In this document: positions 1 through 9,262 of the stretch, one piece after another | Numbering within the stretch: the first letter of the stretch is position 1 | How the letters are laid out: the number at the start of each line of letters is the position of its first letter | Assembly: GCF_001428435.1 (NCBI RefSeq) | Contig: NZ_LMSO01000001.1 | Location: forward strand, 1,406,653 to 1,470,652 | DNA from: Arthrobacter sp. Soil782 | Lineage (GTDB): Bacteria; Actinomycetota; Actinomycetes; Actinomycetales; Micrococcaceae | Direction: 5' to 3' | Length of the DNA stretch: 64,000 nt | Notes under the pieces: generated by a model | Databases searched by the model: none | Told to the model about the DNA's origin: nothing | The model's input: the letters and a program-made list of their open reading frames with translations, nothing else | Translations under genes and position numbers: made by a program

Positions 1-1
1 A

Positions 2-349
2 CCCACCCAGGCGGTGTGGGTCAAGGCCTTCCAGGCCCTCCCCGACCTCGACGACGCCCAGGCCACCGCAGACCTGCATCGCACGGCACTGACCTACGTA
101 TGTGACTACACGATCCTTGAGACCCTGCTGCGCGTCCGTGGCTTGAACTGGTCCAGCCCCGGTCTGGCCACCGCCAGCCTGGATCACTCAATGTGGTTCC
201 ACCGTGACGGCCGTGTAGATGACTGGATCCTCTACGCCCAGGACGCCATTTCCGTGCAGCACAATCGCGGCCTGGCGATGGGCCGTTTCTACGACCGTTC
301 CGGCCGGCTGCTGGCCACGGTTGCCCAAGAAGGCATGATCCGGGGCTAG
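2..349 (+). CDS. Acyl-CoA thioesterase II, C-terminal part (5' end outside window)
   Basis: The frame is open from base 2, so the gene begins before the window and only about 115 C-terminal residues are seen. They match the second hot-dog domain of TesB-type acyl-CoA thioesterases, which hydrolyse acyl-CoA to free acid and CoA in the cytoplasm. Visible marks are ASLDHSMWFHR (holding the catalytic Asp of the family), DAISVQHNRG (Ser/Thr position) and the terminal VAQEGMIRG (catalytic Gln). The stop lies 48 bases before the 2-aminobenzoate-CoA ligase start, same strand, so it is probably co-transcribed. In that setting it may release CoA from stalled intermediates of the aromatic pathway. That role is inference; the family call is firm. 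Confidence 0.85.
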   Translation, partial: PTQAVWVKAFQALPDLDDAQATADLHRTALTYVCDYTILETLLRVRGLNWSSPGLATASLDHSMWFHRDGRVDDWILYAQDAISVQHNRGLAMGRFYDRSGRLLATVAQEGMIRG

Positions 350-397
350 TTCCCACTAGACATCCCGCTTACTCGGCTAACCGCGAAAGGATCGGCC

Positions 398-2056
398 ATG
401 CACCTCACGCCATCGGCCCACGTGGATACATTTACGCGCGACCACCTTCCCCCTGCGGATCTGTGGCCTACCCTGGAGTTCACGCTGCCGGAGCTGCAGT
501 ACCCGGATCGCCTCAATGCCGCCGCTGCCCTCATCGACGAATCGACGGCGAAATTCGGAGCCGGCAGGCCGGCCCTGCGCACCCCGGACGGCGAAGTGTG
601 GACTTACGCCCAGCTGCTCGAGCGTTCCAACCAGATAGCCCGGGTGCTCACCGAAAACCACGGCATCGTTCCCGGTAACCGCGTGCTGCTGCGCGGACCG
701 AACAATCCGTGGCTGGTCGCAGCGTGGCTGGGCGTGCTCAAAGCCGGCTCAGTGGTCGTCACCACCATGCCCATGCTGCGCGCCACGGAAGTCTCCACCC
801 TCGTGCGTCTGACGCGGCCGGTTCTGGCAATCACGGATCACCGTTTCGCTGAGGAAATGGATGTGGCCGCAGCGAAGACCGCCTTGCCGGTGGTGCGCTA
901 CGGTTCCGGCGGGTCGTCGGATTTGGAGTCGGTGGCCGAAACCAAGCCGGGCACGTTCGAGAACGTTGCCACCGCAGCGGACGACGTCGCTCTCCTTGCC
1001 CCCACCTCGGGGACCACTGGCGTACCGAAAGTCACCATGCACTTTCACCGGGACATCTTGGCCAACGCCGACACTTTCGCGCGTCACGTGCTGACGCCGA
1101 GTCCCGAGGACGTGTTCGCGGGTTCGCCTCCACTGGCTTTCACGTTCGGGCTGGGCGGTCTGGTGGTTTTCCCGTTGTATTTCGGTGCCTCCGCATTGCT
1201 CACCGAGCGCGCGGGCCCGGTGGAGCTCGCCGAACGCGCAGCCGAAGCGGGCGCCACAGTCCTCTTTACCGCGCCCACCGCCTATCGCGCCATCATCAAG
1301 GAAGGCCGCGCCGACCTGCTCTCCCGATTGCGGATCGGCGTTTCGGCCGGCGAGAACCTGCCCAAGGAGACGTGGGAGGCGGTCGAGCGCGCCTCCGGTC
1401 TCAAACTGGTCAACGGCATCGGGGCCACCGAAATGCTGCACGTCTTCATCTCAGCCGCCGGCGATGACATCCATCCGGGCGCTGTCGGTGTTCCCGTCCC
1501 AGGGTTCCGGGCCGCCATCCTCGGCGACGATGACCAGGAGCTGCCCGACGGCGTCGCCGGACGGCTGGCTGTCATCGGCCCGGTAGGTTGCCGCTATCTC
1601 GACGACGAACGCCAGCACAACTACATCTGCAACGGATGGAACGTCACCGGCGACACCTTCCTCCGCGATGCCGAGGGCTACTACATCTACCAGGCGCGGT
1701 CAGACAACATGATCGTTTCCTCCGGATACAACATCGGCGCCCCCGAAGTGGAAGCGGCCATCGAACAGCACGAAGACGTGCTGGAGAACGCCGTCGTCGC
1801 CCGCCCCGACGAGGAGCGGGGCAGCGTGGTCTGTGCTTTCATCGTCCTGCGCGACGGCGTGGTGGGGGATGACGCGAAACGCAGAGAGATCCAGAACTTC
1901 GTGAAATCCAGTATCGCCCCCTACAAATACCCCCGCGACGTGCGATTCGTCGATGAACTGCCCCGCAACCCCAGCGGCAAACTGCAGCACTTCCGCCTCC
2001 GCGAGAAGCTGCAAGCCAATGCTGATACCGAAACCACCGGCGTGGAACTGGTCTAG
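398..2056 (+). CDS. 2-aminobenzoate-CoA ligase (AMP-forming)
   Basis: A 552-residue member of the AMP-binding (ANL) superfamily that would activate an aromatic acid to its CoA thioester with ATP. The phosphate-binding motif APTSGTTGVPK is at about residues 201-211, the adenine-region motif NGIGATEM near 340, and the invertible C-terminal domain ends with RNPSGKLQHF, whose Lys (about 528) is the conserved adenylation lysine. The N-terminus (HVDTFTRDHLPP, then LPELQYPDRLN) is typical of 2-aminobenzoate-CoA ligases. The ATG follows an AAAGGA ribosome site. It lies 14 bases before the matching monooxygenase/reductase gene, which strongly supports anthranilate or another ortho-substituted benzoate as substrate. 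Salicylate or benzoate remains possible. Confidence 0.85.
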   Translation: MHLTPSAHVDTFTRDHLPPADLWPTLEFTLPELQYPDRLNAAAALIDESTAKFGAGRPALRTPDGEVWTYAQLLERSNQIARVLTENHGIVPGNRVLLRGPNNPWLVAAWLGVLKAGSVVVTTMPMLRATEVSTLVRLTRPVLAITDHRFAEEMDVAAAKTALPVVRYGSGGSSDLESVAETKPGTFENVATAADDVALLAPTSGTTGVPKVTMHFHRDILANADTFARHVLTPSPEDVFAGSPPLAFTFGLGGLVVFPLYFGASALLTERAGPVELAERAAEAGATVLFTAPTAYRAIIKEGRADLLSRLRIGVSAGENLPKETWEAVERASGLKLVNGIGATEMLHVFISAAGDDIHPGAVGVPVPGFRAAILGDDDQELPDGVAGRLAVIGPVGCRYLDDERQHNYICNGWNVTGDTFLRDAEGYYIYQARSDNMIVSSGYNIGAPEVEAAIEQHEDVLENAVVARPDEERGSVVCAFIVLRDGVVGDDAKRREIQNFVKSSIAPYKYPRDVRFVDELPRNPSGKLQHFRLREKLQANADTETTGVELV

Positions 2057-2070
2057 AAAGGAATATTGGC

Positions 2071-4449
2071 ATGAAGATCGCAATTGTGGGAGGCGGCCCG
2101 GGAGGGCTCTACTTTGCCGCGCTGATGAAGCAGCTTGACCCATCCCACGACATCACTCTCTGGGAGCGCAACGCCGCTACAGACACGTTTGGTTTCGGTG
2201 TGGTCTTCTCGGATGAGACCCTGGGCGGAATCGGTAACGCCGATCCCGTGGTGGCTGAATATATGTCGCGGAGATTCGCCCGCTGGGCCGATATTGACAT
2301 CCACTATCGGGGTGAGAAGCTCACGGTCGGCGGCCAGGGTTTTGCTGCCATGAACCGTAAGGAGCTCCTCCAACTTCTCCAGCATCGCTCAGTGGAGCTC
2401 GGCGTCGACGTCCGCTTCTCCGCCATTGCGCCGCCCATTGAGGAACTGGAGGCTGGCTACGATCTGGTACTCGCCTCCGACGGCGCGAACTCGCAGATCC
2501 GCACCGCCTACGCCAAGGACTTCCGTCCCTCGCTGGATGTTCGCCCCAACAAGTTCATGTGGTTGGGCACAGACCAGGTTTTTGAGGCCTTCAAGTTCTT
2601 CGTCAAGGACACCGAGTACGGAACCATGCAGGTCCACGGCTATCCGTATTCAGAGACCGGGTCCACCTTCATCGTTGAAATGCATGAGGACGTCTGGAAA
2701 GCCGCAGGCTTCGGCGCCACAACCAACACAGTATTCCCGCCCGGGGTTTCGGACGAGCTGGCAGTAGCGAAGATCCGGGACCTCCTGTCGGAGGAACTGG
2801 ACGGCTACGAGGTGCTGGCGAACAACTCCAAGTGGCTGAACTTCAGCACCGTTCGCAATGAGAGTTGGCGCAAGGACAACGTGGTGCTGCTCGGCGACGC
2901 AGCGCATACCGCACATTTCTCCATCGGCTCCGGAACCAAACTGGCTATGGAAGACGCACTCGCCCTGGCCGCCTGCCTGCACGAACACAGGGACCTTGAC
3001 GCGGCTTTGGAAGCGTACGAGACCGAGCGGCGCCCCGTCGTCGAATCCACCCAGCGTGCAGCGCAAGCTTCCCTGGAGTGGTTCGAGACCATTGGCCAGT
3101 ACGGCAAACAGGATCCAGTGCAGTTCGCCTTCAACCTGCTCACGCGCTCACGCCGCATCACCCAGGAGAACCTGCGCCTTCGTGACCCGGAGTTCGCGCA
3201 CAGGGTGGAGGAACACTTCGCGGTCAGTCAGGGGCTGGAACAGGTCATCCCCGCCATGTTCCAGCCACACACCATCGGCGGCCTGACTCTGAAGAACCGC
3301 ATTGTGGTTTCCCCCATGGACATGTACTCAGCGGTCGACGGCGTTCCCACTGACTTTCACCTGGTCCACCTTGGCTCAAAGGCCGTGGGCGGCGCTGGCC
3401 TGGTCATGACGGAAATGGTGTGCGTCTCACCAGAGGGGCGGATCACGCCCGGCTGTAGCGGCCTGTACAACGAGGAACAGCTCGAGGCATGGCGTCGAGT
3501 GGCCGACTTTGTGCACACGCGGTCCAGCGCAAAGCTTGGCATCCAAATTGGTCACTCGGGACGAAAAGGATCAACCCGCCTGATGTGGGAGGGAATCGAT
3601 CAGCCGCTCCTGGAAAACAACTGGGAAACACTGGCACCCTCCGCCCTGCCGTACTCACCGGATAATGCTGCACCGAAGGAGATCGACAGGACTGATATGG
3701 ATCAGGTGGTCGCTGACTTTGTCGCTGCTGCCCAACGGGCCGACGCTGCCGGGTTTGACCTCCTCGAGATCCACGCGGCTCATGGCTACCTCCTGTCCTC
3801 CTTCCTGTCTCCGCTGGCCAACCAGCGGACTGATGAATACGGCGGAAGCCTGGAAAACCGGCTGCGCTTCCCGCTGGAAGTGTTCGACGCCGTCCGCACC
3901 GCCTGGCCCGCCGACAAACCCATGACGGTCCGCATCTCCGCCACGGACTGGGTTGACGGCGGAAACACAGCTGACGACGCCGTCGAAATTGCCCGTGCGT
4001 TAATTGGCCACGGCGCTTCGGGGATCGACGTGTCCACCGGTCAGGTTGCCTCCGAGGAGAAGCCGGCTTTCGGGCGCAGCTACCAGACGCCCTTCGCGGA
4101 TCGCATCCGCCAGGAAGTTGCAGCCCCCGCCGGTGCCACCGTGATCGCAGTTGGCGCGATCTCCACCTACGATGACGCGAACTCCATCCTGCTGGCCGGA
4201 CGGGCCGATCTGATTGCGCTGGGCCGCACGCACCTCTACGACCCGCAATGGACACTTCACGCCGCAGCCGAGCAGGAGTATCAGGGCGAGGGAGCCCGCT
4301 GGATTGAACAGTTCCGGGCCGGACGGCGCAAACCCCCCAGCGCCCGCACCGACGCAGTGAGGCCGCGGTTGTCGCTGCTGCGCGAGGCCGACCCGGAAAC
4401 TGATCCGCACCTCCGCTGGCGCCCAAAAGCGGTTGCCAAAGCACAATAA
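2071..4449 (+). CDS. 2-aminobenzoyl-CoA monooxygenase/reductase (two-domain flavoenzyme)
   Basis: A 792-residue natural fusion. Residues 1 to about 385 are a salicylate-hydroxylase-like FAD monooxygenase: GGGPGGLYFAAL dinucleotide fold at about 7-18 and the FAD-ribityl motif GDAAHTAHFSIGSG near 275. Residues from about 390 are an Old Yellow Enzyme barrel starting FQPHTIGGLTLKNRIV and containing QRTDEYGGSLENRLRF. In the Azoarcus pathway this architecture hydroxylates and then reduces the ring of 2-aminobenzoyl-CoA, giving a non-aromatic CoA ester for beta-oxidation-like steps. The same fold also serves salicylyl-CoA 5-hydroxylation, so substrate is inferred from the ligase beside it. Start ATG follows AAAGGAA. 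The lower-pathway genes are not seen and may lie left of the window. Confidence 0.88.
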   Translation: MKIAIVGGGPGGLYFAALMKQLDPSHDITLWERNAATDTFGFGVVFSDETLGGIGNADPVVAEYMSRRFARWADIDIHYRGEKLTVGGQGFAAMNRKELLQLLQHRSVELGVDVRFSAIAPPIEELEAGYDLVLASDGANSQIRTAYAKDFRPSLDVRPNKFMWLGTDQVFEAFKFFVKDTEYGTMQVHGYPYSETGSTFIVEMHEDVWKAAGFGATTNTVFPPGVSDELAVAKIRDLLSEELDGYEVLANNSKWLNFSTVRNESWRKDNVVLLGDAAHTAHFSIGSGTKLAMEDALALAACLHEHRDLDAALEAYETERRPVVESTQRAAQASLEWFETIGQYGKQDPVQFAFNLLTRSRRITQENLRLRDPEFAHRVEEHFAVSQGLEQVIPAMFQPHTIGGLTLKNRIVVSPMDMYSAVDGVPTDFHLVHLGSKAVGGAGLVMTEMVCVSPEGRITPGCSGLYNEEQLEAWRRVADFVHTRSSAKLGIQIGHSGRKGSTRLMWEGIDQPLLENNWETLAPSALPYSPDNAAPKEIDRTDMDQVVADFVAAAQRADAAGFDLLEIHAAHGYLLSSFLSPLANQRTDEYGGSLENRLRFPLEVFDAVRTAWPADKPMTVRISATDWVDGGNTADDAVEIARALIGHGASGIDVSTGQVASEEKPAFGRSYQTPFADRIRQEVAAPAGATVIAVGAISTYDDANSILLAGRADLIALGRTHLYDPQWTLHAAAEQEYQGEGARWIEQFRAGRRKPPSARTDAVRPRLSLLREADPETDPHLRWRPKAVAKAQ

Positions 4450-4458
4450 CGTTGCCTA

Positions 4459-4504
4459 CAGAGAAGGAGGGATCCCCGCTACGGCGGGGATCCCTCCTTC
4501 TCTG
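4459..4504. terminator. Bidirectional terminator between converging operons
   Basis: A perfect inverted repeat with 21-base arms (4459-4479 and 4484-4504) and a 4-base loop. It lies 10 bases after the monooxygenase stop and about 22 bases after the livF stop on the other strand, so it can end both transcripts. The right arm finishes in CCTTCTCT, pyrimidine-rich in the plus direction. Confidence 0.9.
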
Positions 4505-4526
4505 CGAGCGTTGTATGTCGGCGAAC

Positions 4527-5237
4527 TCAGCCCACACCCAGCAGGCTGTGGGCTAGTTGTTCGTCACGTCGGAAATCAACGACTGAACTTTCGTGGACAA
4601 TTTCGCCCTTACGCATGATCGCCAACCGGTCTGACACCGTGAACGCCAGATGGAGGTTTTGCTCCACGATCAGAATCGCCATGCCCGTATCTGTCAGGTC
4701 AAGGATGATCTCGCCAACCTGTTCAACCACTTTTGGGGCAAGGCCGTCGGATGGCTCGTCGAGGAGCATCAGTTTCGGCGAACCGAGCAGTGCCCGGCCG
4801 ATCGCGAGCATCTGCTGTTCACCACCGGAAAGCTGCGAACCCAGGTTCGTTCGGCGCTCCCGCAGCCTGGGCATGAGATCGTAGACCCGCTCGATCGTCC
4901 AGTCGCCCGAACGCTTCCGCAGCGCGATCTCCAGGTTCTCCTCCACGGTCAAGGGTGCAAACACGCGCCGCCCCTGAGGAACAATTCCCACACCGGCCTG
5001 CGACACCACGTGCGGGGGTTTGGCGGTGACATCCTTGCCGTCAATCCGCACATGACCATCCATGGCCGTGACCATCCCCATGACCGTTTCAATCAAGGTC
5101 GTCTTGCCCGCACCATTGCGCCCCAACAGGGCAACAGCCTCCCCGGAACCGACGGTCAGGGACACACCATCCAGCACCCGGCTGCCCGCGTAACCAGCCG
5201 CCAGGTCCTCGACCTCGAGCAGCTGGTGGGCGTTCAT
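4527..5237 (-). CDS. livF: LIV-type ABC transporter ATP-binding protein LivF
   Basis: A 236-residue cytoplasmic ATPase. Walker A is GRNGAGKTT (about 38-46), the ABC signature is LSGGEQQML and Walker B is LMLLDEPSDGL; a switch His follows in the C-terminal part. Short ATPases without the extended C-terminus of LivG are the LivF type of branched-chain-amino-acid-like importers. Last gene of a five-gene minus-strand operon; its ATG overlaps the livG stop as ATGA, implying translational coupling. Given the convergent anthranilate genes the cargo may be an aromatic acid rather than an amino acid, but the ATPase itself does not decide that. Confidence 0.93.
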   Translation of the reverse strand: MNAHQLLEVEDLAAGYAGSRVLDGVSLTVGSGEAVALLGRNGAGKTTLIETVMGMVTAMDGHVRIDGKDVTAKPPHVVSQAGVGIVPQGRRVFAPLTVEENLEIALRKRSGDWTIERVYDLMPRLRERRTNLGSQLSGGEQQMLAIGRALLGSPKLMLLDEPSDGLAPKVVEQVGEIILDLTDTGMAILIVEQNLHLAFTVSDRLAIMRKGEIVHESSVVDFRRDEQLAHSLLGVG

Positions 5238-6019
5238 GATGCGGCTCCGAAGAGAGCTTCGTTGCTGGATGTTCCCAGGTACGCTTCCTGGACGGCGTCG
5301 TTGGTACGGATCTCTTCCGGTGTCCCGTCAGCTATCAGCTTTCCAGCAGCAAGCACGCTGACACGCTCGGCCAGGCGGAAGACAATATCCAGATCATGTT
5401 CGACGACGACCACGGTGACCTTTCGGGGGAGTGATTCCACAATCTCTGCGAAACGGTTGGTCTCAGCCACTGACATTCCCGCCGTTGGTTCATCGAACAG
5501 AACCATCCGCGGTTCACAGGCCAATACCATGGCCACCTCCACCTGACGGCGCTCGCCGTGCGAGAGCGCCCCGCACAATGCGGAGGGGCGGCTCAAAAGG
5601 CCCACGCTCTCCAGATGTGTCATTGCCGCATCGGTGACGGCACGGTCCCGGCGGCGGCTCGGCCAGGGCCGTTTCGGCTGGCTGGTCGAGCGTTCCACCG
5701 CGAGGCCGACGTTGTCCAGCACACTCATCCCAAGGAAGAGGCTGGAGTGTTGGAAAGTACGGACGAGACCGTTTCGGGCGCGCTCCGCCTCACTCAACGC
5801 CGTCACATCCTGGCCATTGAAGAAAATCTGCCCACTGGTGGCACGAAGGCGCCCGGCCAGAACGCCGAAAAGTGTTGATTTTCCGGCACCATTGGGGCCG
5901 ATGAGCGCGTGACGTGCGCCCTCGTCCACCCGCAGGGTTACCCGGTCCACGGCAGTGAGTGAGCCGAAGGAGAGGGTGAGATCACGGATATCGAGGATGG
6001 ACGTGTCCGTGGTTGTCAT
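5234..6019 (-). CDS. livG: LIV-type ABC transporter ATP-binding protein LivG
   Basis: A 261-residue ATPase with Walker A GPNGAGKSTLFG (about 41-52), Walker B MVLFDEPTAGM and the switch EHD shortly after. The signature motif reads LSHGERRQ instead of LSGGQ, a known LivG variant. The C-terminal extension (GTPEEIRTNDAVQEAYLG) is the usual LivG ending. It would pair with LivF to power import through LivH/LivM. Start and stop overlap the neighbouring genes by 4 bases (ATGA) on both sides. Confidence 0.93.
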   Translation of the reverse strand: MTTTDTSILDIRDLTLSFGSLTAVDRVTLRVDEGARHALIGPNGAGKSTLFGVLAGRLRATSGQIFFNGQDVTALSEAERARNGLVRTFQHSSLFLGMSVLDNVGLAVERSTSQPKRPWPSRRRDRAVTDAAMTHLESVGLLSRPSALCGALSHGERRQVEVAMVLACEPRMVLFDEPTAGMSVAETNRFAEIVESLPRKVTVVVVEHDLDIVFRLAERVSVLAAGKLIADGTPEEIRTNDAVQEAYLGTSSNEALFGAAS

Positions 6020-7041
6020 GAATCACTCGACTTTCGTCGTAAGGAACGCCCCTTGATGCCTGCAACACCCCGGGGAAGAACATAGACGGCAATAACGAAA
6101 ACCACACCGAGCAGAAGCGTTCCGCGACCCTCAATGTAGCCACCGAGCCAGTCGCGGACAAAGATCACCAGGCCTGCTCCGATTACCGGCCCCCAGAGGC
6201 TGCCCGCTCCACCAAGAACAACACTGAGAAGTGCGAAAGCGGCCATGTCGAAGCCCAAATCTCCGGGCGAGATGAACTGTGTCTGCGCTACCCAGGCGGT
6301 TCCGGCTGCGCCGGCGACGCCACCGGCAATCGTGTAGGCAATGAGCTTGACCGAGTACGTATTCTGTCCCAGGGCGCGCAGCCGGAGTTCACCGTCGCGA
6401 ACGCCGCGCATCGAGCGGCCCAGCGGGGAGCGGTTGAGAATCACGGCAGCGCAGAAGCCGATGACAAACACGGCCAGAACCCACCAGTAGAGGTATCCGG
6501 GAACAGTCAGTGGTTCGCCGCCGGGCAGCACGCTGACTGGTGGGATGCCGGCCAGACCATTACTCGCACCTACCACGGAAAGGGAATCGACGCCGATGTG
6601 GGCCAACTCGCCGATGGCGAGGGTGATCATGAGGAACACGATGCCCGCGGTTCTTACGGCGACGGCTCCCGTCAGCAGTGCAAGCGCGGCCCCGGCCAGT
6701 GTTCCGATGAGCAACTGCACCAGGCCGCTGGAGGAGAGATGTATACCGACCAGCCCGGCCGTGTAGGCGCCGGCACCAAAGTAGGCAACCTGCCCGAGCG
6801 AGGGCATCCCCATGACACCGGTGAGCAGATCAACGCTGACCACCAGCAGGCCGAAGGCCAGCGCCCGCCCTGCAAGGCTGAGCGGATACGGTGCGAGGAA
6901 GAACGGGAGGGCCACCAGAATCAGAAGGATGACGACGGCGACGAACAGCCGGAACGCCGGCCGCGGCGCGCCGGTGTTGAAGAGTTTCGTCGTGCCGGGC
7001 TGATCTGCGGTCAGGCCGGAGAGTGTGTTCGTCGCGCTCAT
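6016..7041 (-). CDS. livM: LIV-type ABC transporter permease LivM
   Basis: A 341-residue membrane protein with about nine to ten hydrophobic segments between residues 30 and 325. MGMPSLGQVAYFGAGAYTAG is the conserved LivM stretch, and the GGAGSLWGPVIGAG loop near residue 280 is the coupling region typical of the family. It should form the translocation pore with LivH. It overlaps livG and livH by ATGA junctions, so subunit amounts are probably linked by coupled translation. Confidence 0.93.
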   Translation of the reverse strand: MSATNTLSGLTADQPGTTKLFNTGAPRPAFRLFVAVVILLILVALPFFLAPYPLSLAGRALAFGLLVVSVDLLTGVMGMPSLGQVAYFGAGAYTAGLVGIHLSSSGLVQLLIGTLAGAALALLTGAVAVRTAGIVFLMITLAIGELAHIGVDSLSVVGASNGLAGIPPVSVLPGGEPLTVPGYLYWWVLAVFVIGFCAAVILNRSPLGRSMRGVRDGELRLRALGQNTYSVKLIAYTIAGGVAGAAGTAWVAQTQFISPGDLGFDMAAFALLSVVLGGAGSLWGPVIGAGLVIFVRDWLGGYIEGRGTLLLGVVFVIAVYVLPRGVAGIKGRSLRRKSSDS

Positions 7042-7922
7042 ACGTGCGCTCCCTTTCGAGCTGGCAATAGGCCCTGCGGCCTGAACAGGAGAACCGCGGC
7101 GAGTGCTGCAAAGAGCAGGAAGGACGCGAACTCGTTGACCACGGACACGCCGATCGTCTGCACCTGTCCCACCACGAGTGCGCCGAGCAGTGCACCGCGC
7201 AGCGAGCCGAGGCCGCCGATCACGACGATGACGAGAGCGAGGAGGAGGATCTGATCGTCCAGTCCCGGTTGTGCACCGAGGATGGGTGCTGCGAGCAGAC
7301 CTCCGACGGCGGCCAGTGCCGCGCCGCCGCCGAAGACGAGGGCAAGCACCACTTTGGTGCGGATTCCGATGGCTTCGACCATGGCACGGTCTGCCACGGT
7401 CGCCCGCACTATTGCACCGGCACGGGTGCGTTCAAGCACGATGTAGAGCACGACCGCCACGACGATTCCGGCCGCTACCATTGCGAGCCGGTACACCGGA
7501 TAGGGGTTACCCATGAGGCTGACCGTGCTGGAGAGGAACTCGGGGACGGGAACGGACCGTACCTCCGGGCCAAACACCTCCTGGAGGAGCTCAGCAACGA
7601 TGAGCGCCATGCCCAGGGTGAGCAACGCCTGCCGCAGGTGGTTTCTCACGGGCGAGACCATCGTCGCCAGTACCCCACCGGCCGCGAATCCCACGGCGGC
7701 AGCGATTGCCATGGCCAGGAAAAACATCCCCGTTGTGGGCGCGGCGCCGTACATCGCCACGCCCACGTAAGCGCCCATCAGTGACACGGCGCCATGCGCC
7801 AGATTCAACACGTCCATGGTCCCGAAGACCAGTGACAGCCCGACGGCGATCAGGAACAGTACTGCGCCCAGCGCCAGGCCGTTGAGGATGGTTGCGGTGT
7901 TCGCATCGAACCATGCCAGCAT
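7038..7922 (-). CDS. livH: LIV-type ABC transporter permease LivH
   Basis: A 294-residue permease with about eight membrane segments. The stretch LNLAHGAVSLMGAYVG (about 41-56) and the GGLGSLRGALLGAL coupling loop near the C-terminus are LivH hallmarks. The frame is open far upstream, but the start was placed at the ATG of MLAWFDANTATILNG because the protein family begins there, an AAAGGAC ribosome site lies just upstream, and an upstream start would overlap the end of the binding-protein gene by over 250 bases. The chosen start leaves a 13-base gap to that gene. Confidence 0.92.
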   Translation of the reverse strand: MLAWFDANTATILNGLALGAVLFLIAVGLSLVFGTMDVLNLAHGAVSLMGAYVGVAMYGAAPTTGMFFLAMAIAAAVGFAAGGVLATMVSPVRNHLRQALLTLGMALIVAELLQEVFGPEVRSVPVPEFLSSTVSLMGNPYPVYRLAMVAAGIVVAVVLYIVLERTRAGAIVRATVADRAMVEAIGIRTKVVLALVFGGGAALAAVGGLLAAPILGAQPGLDDQILLLALVIVVIGGLGSLRGALLGALVVGQVQTIGVSVVNEFASFLLFAALAAVLLFRPQGLLPARKGAHV

Positions 7923-7935
7923 CGGAATTTGTCCT

Positions 7936-9156
7936 TTAGTCCTGGATTTCGCGGAGAACCACGTTCGAGAGCTTGCCATCGACTTCCTGCACTTCACGCA
8001 GGTAGTAGTTCTGGTCCGGGTCGTGGTTTTCGTTGAAGCTCCACGACCCACGCGGGCTGTTTTCGAACTCGCCGACCTCCGACAATGCTGCGGCAATGCC
8101 GGGGCCGTCAACGGAATCGGCAGCCTCCAGTGCGGCTTCGATCGCAGCTGCAGCGTCATAGGACTGCATGGCATAGACAGTGGGAACTTCGTCATACGCT
8201 GCGACGTAGGCTTCCACGAACTTGTTGTTGACTTCGGAATCGATCGTCGGGCTGTAATTCAGCGACGTCTGGATGCCGAGAGCTGCCTCGCCCTGCGCCT
8301 GCAGCACATCGCCCTCGACAATGAAGCCGTTCCCGTAGAGCTGTGCTTCTTCAGCCAGGCCGAAGGTGGAGTACTGCTGGACAAAGTTGGCAGCTTCGGA
8401 GCCCGCGTAGAACGCGAAAACGGCTGATGCCCCGGAGCTGCGGATCTTGCTGAGGTAGGGCTGCCAGTCACTCGTGGAGCCAAACGGTGTGAAGGTTTCT
8501 CCAGCTACCTTGCCGCCGGCGGCTTCGAACTGTTCCTTGAACCCGTTGACGTGCTCCTGCCCGGCGGCGTAGTCGGCTGCGATGAGATAAACGGAACCAT
8601 CTCCAACCTCTTCGGCCACGTGTTTGCCAATAGCGCCGCTTACCTCGCTGTTGGTGTAGGAGGTGCGCCAGATGTACGGGGACGGCTCGGCGGTGATGTC
8701 ATCGGCGCCTGCATTGGCGATGATCAGCGGGATCTCTGCCTGCACGAACGTATCCCGGAGGCCCAGAGCGGTGGCGGAGCTGACAATGCCGGTAACGACG
8801 TCGGCCTGCTCCTGTTGGATCAGACGGGAAACGGCGGGAATGGCTGTCTGCGGCCCTTCACCGGTATCAGCGCTGACCACCTCGATGTCGTAACCGCTTA
8901 GTTTGTTGTCCGCCTGTTCCAGGTACAGCTCGAAGCCCTGCGTCATGTCCTCACCAAGGCCGGCGTAGACGCCTGACTGGGGAACGGCCAGACCTACGGT
9001 AACGGTGTCGGTGGAGCCAGTAGCGCCGTCGTCGCCCTCTGCGTTGCCGAGGCTTCCGCCTCCACATGCCGTGAGCATCATCAGGGTGAGGGAGCCAGCC
9101 ATAACGGCGGTAGTGCGGCGCGCCGTGCGGCCACCCCGGAAGAAGATTTCAGACAT
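7936..9156 (-). CDS. LIV-type ABC transporter substrate-binding lipoprotein
   Basis: A 406-residue extracytoplasmic binding protein of the Leu/Ile/Val-type (type I) fold. A basic N-terminus and hydrophobic segment lead to the lipobox LTAC with Cys31, followed by a Gly/Asp-rich linker, so it is a lipid-anchored receptor. VTVGLAVPQSGVYAGLGEDM and PLIIANAGADDIT are typical ligand-pocket regions. First gene of the importer operon; ATG preceded by AGAAGGGAT. Since the operon converges on anthranilate-CoA genes, an aromatic acid is a reasonable ligand guess, because this family includes aromatic-compound importers. The ligand cannot be read from sequence. Confidence 0.9.
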   Translation of the reverse strand: MSEIFFRGGRTARRTTAVMAGSLTLMMLTACGGGSLGNAEGDDGATGSTDTVTVGLAVPQSGVYAGLGEDMTQGFELYLEQADNKLSGYDIEVVSADTGEGPQTAIPAVSRLIQQEQADVVTGIVSSATALGLRDTFVQAEIPLIIANAGADDITAEPSPYIWRTSYTNSEVSGAIGKHVAEEVGDGSVYLIAADYAAGQEHVNGFKEQFEAAGGKVAGETFTPFGSTSDWQPYLSKIRSSGASAVFAFYAGSEAANFVQQYSTFGLAEEAQLYGNGFIVEGDVLQAQGEAALGIQTSLNYSPTIDSEVNNKFVEAYVAAYDEVPTVYAMQSYDAAAAIEAALEAADSVDGPGIAAALSEVGEFENSPRGSWSFNENHDPDQNYYLREVQEVDGKLSNVVLREIQD

Positions 9157-9262
9157 GGTTTATATCCCTTCTGGGCACACGGTGCGCGTGCGGGTGGTGA
9201 GTGAGATCACACTGAGCAGTCTTACGCTGAACAGCATCGCATAATCAAGATACGTATACAAC
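9157..9262 (-). promoter_or_regulatory. Upstream region of the importer operon with ATACGTAT dyad
   Basis: The 265-base gap between the importer and carotenoid operons carries the importer promoter. Reading the minus strand, TTGATT and TAAGAC are 18 bases apart and could be -35/-10 boxes. Overlapping the -35 side is TTGTATACGTATC (plus 9249-9262 region), which contains the perfect 8-base dyad ATACGTAT and the TTGTATAC half-site seen in operators of GntR-family (FadR-type) repressors. Promoter assignment is tentative; regulator identity is inference. The rest of the gap shows no ORF. Confidence 0.35.
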
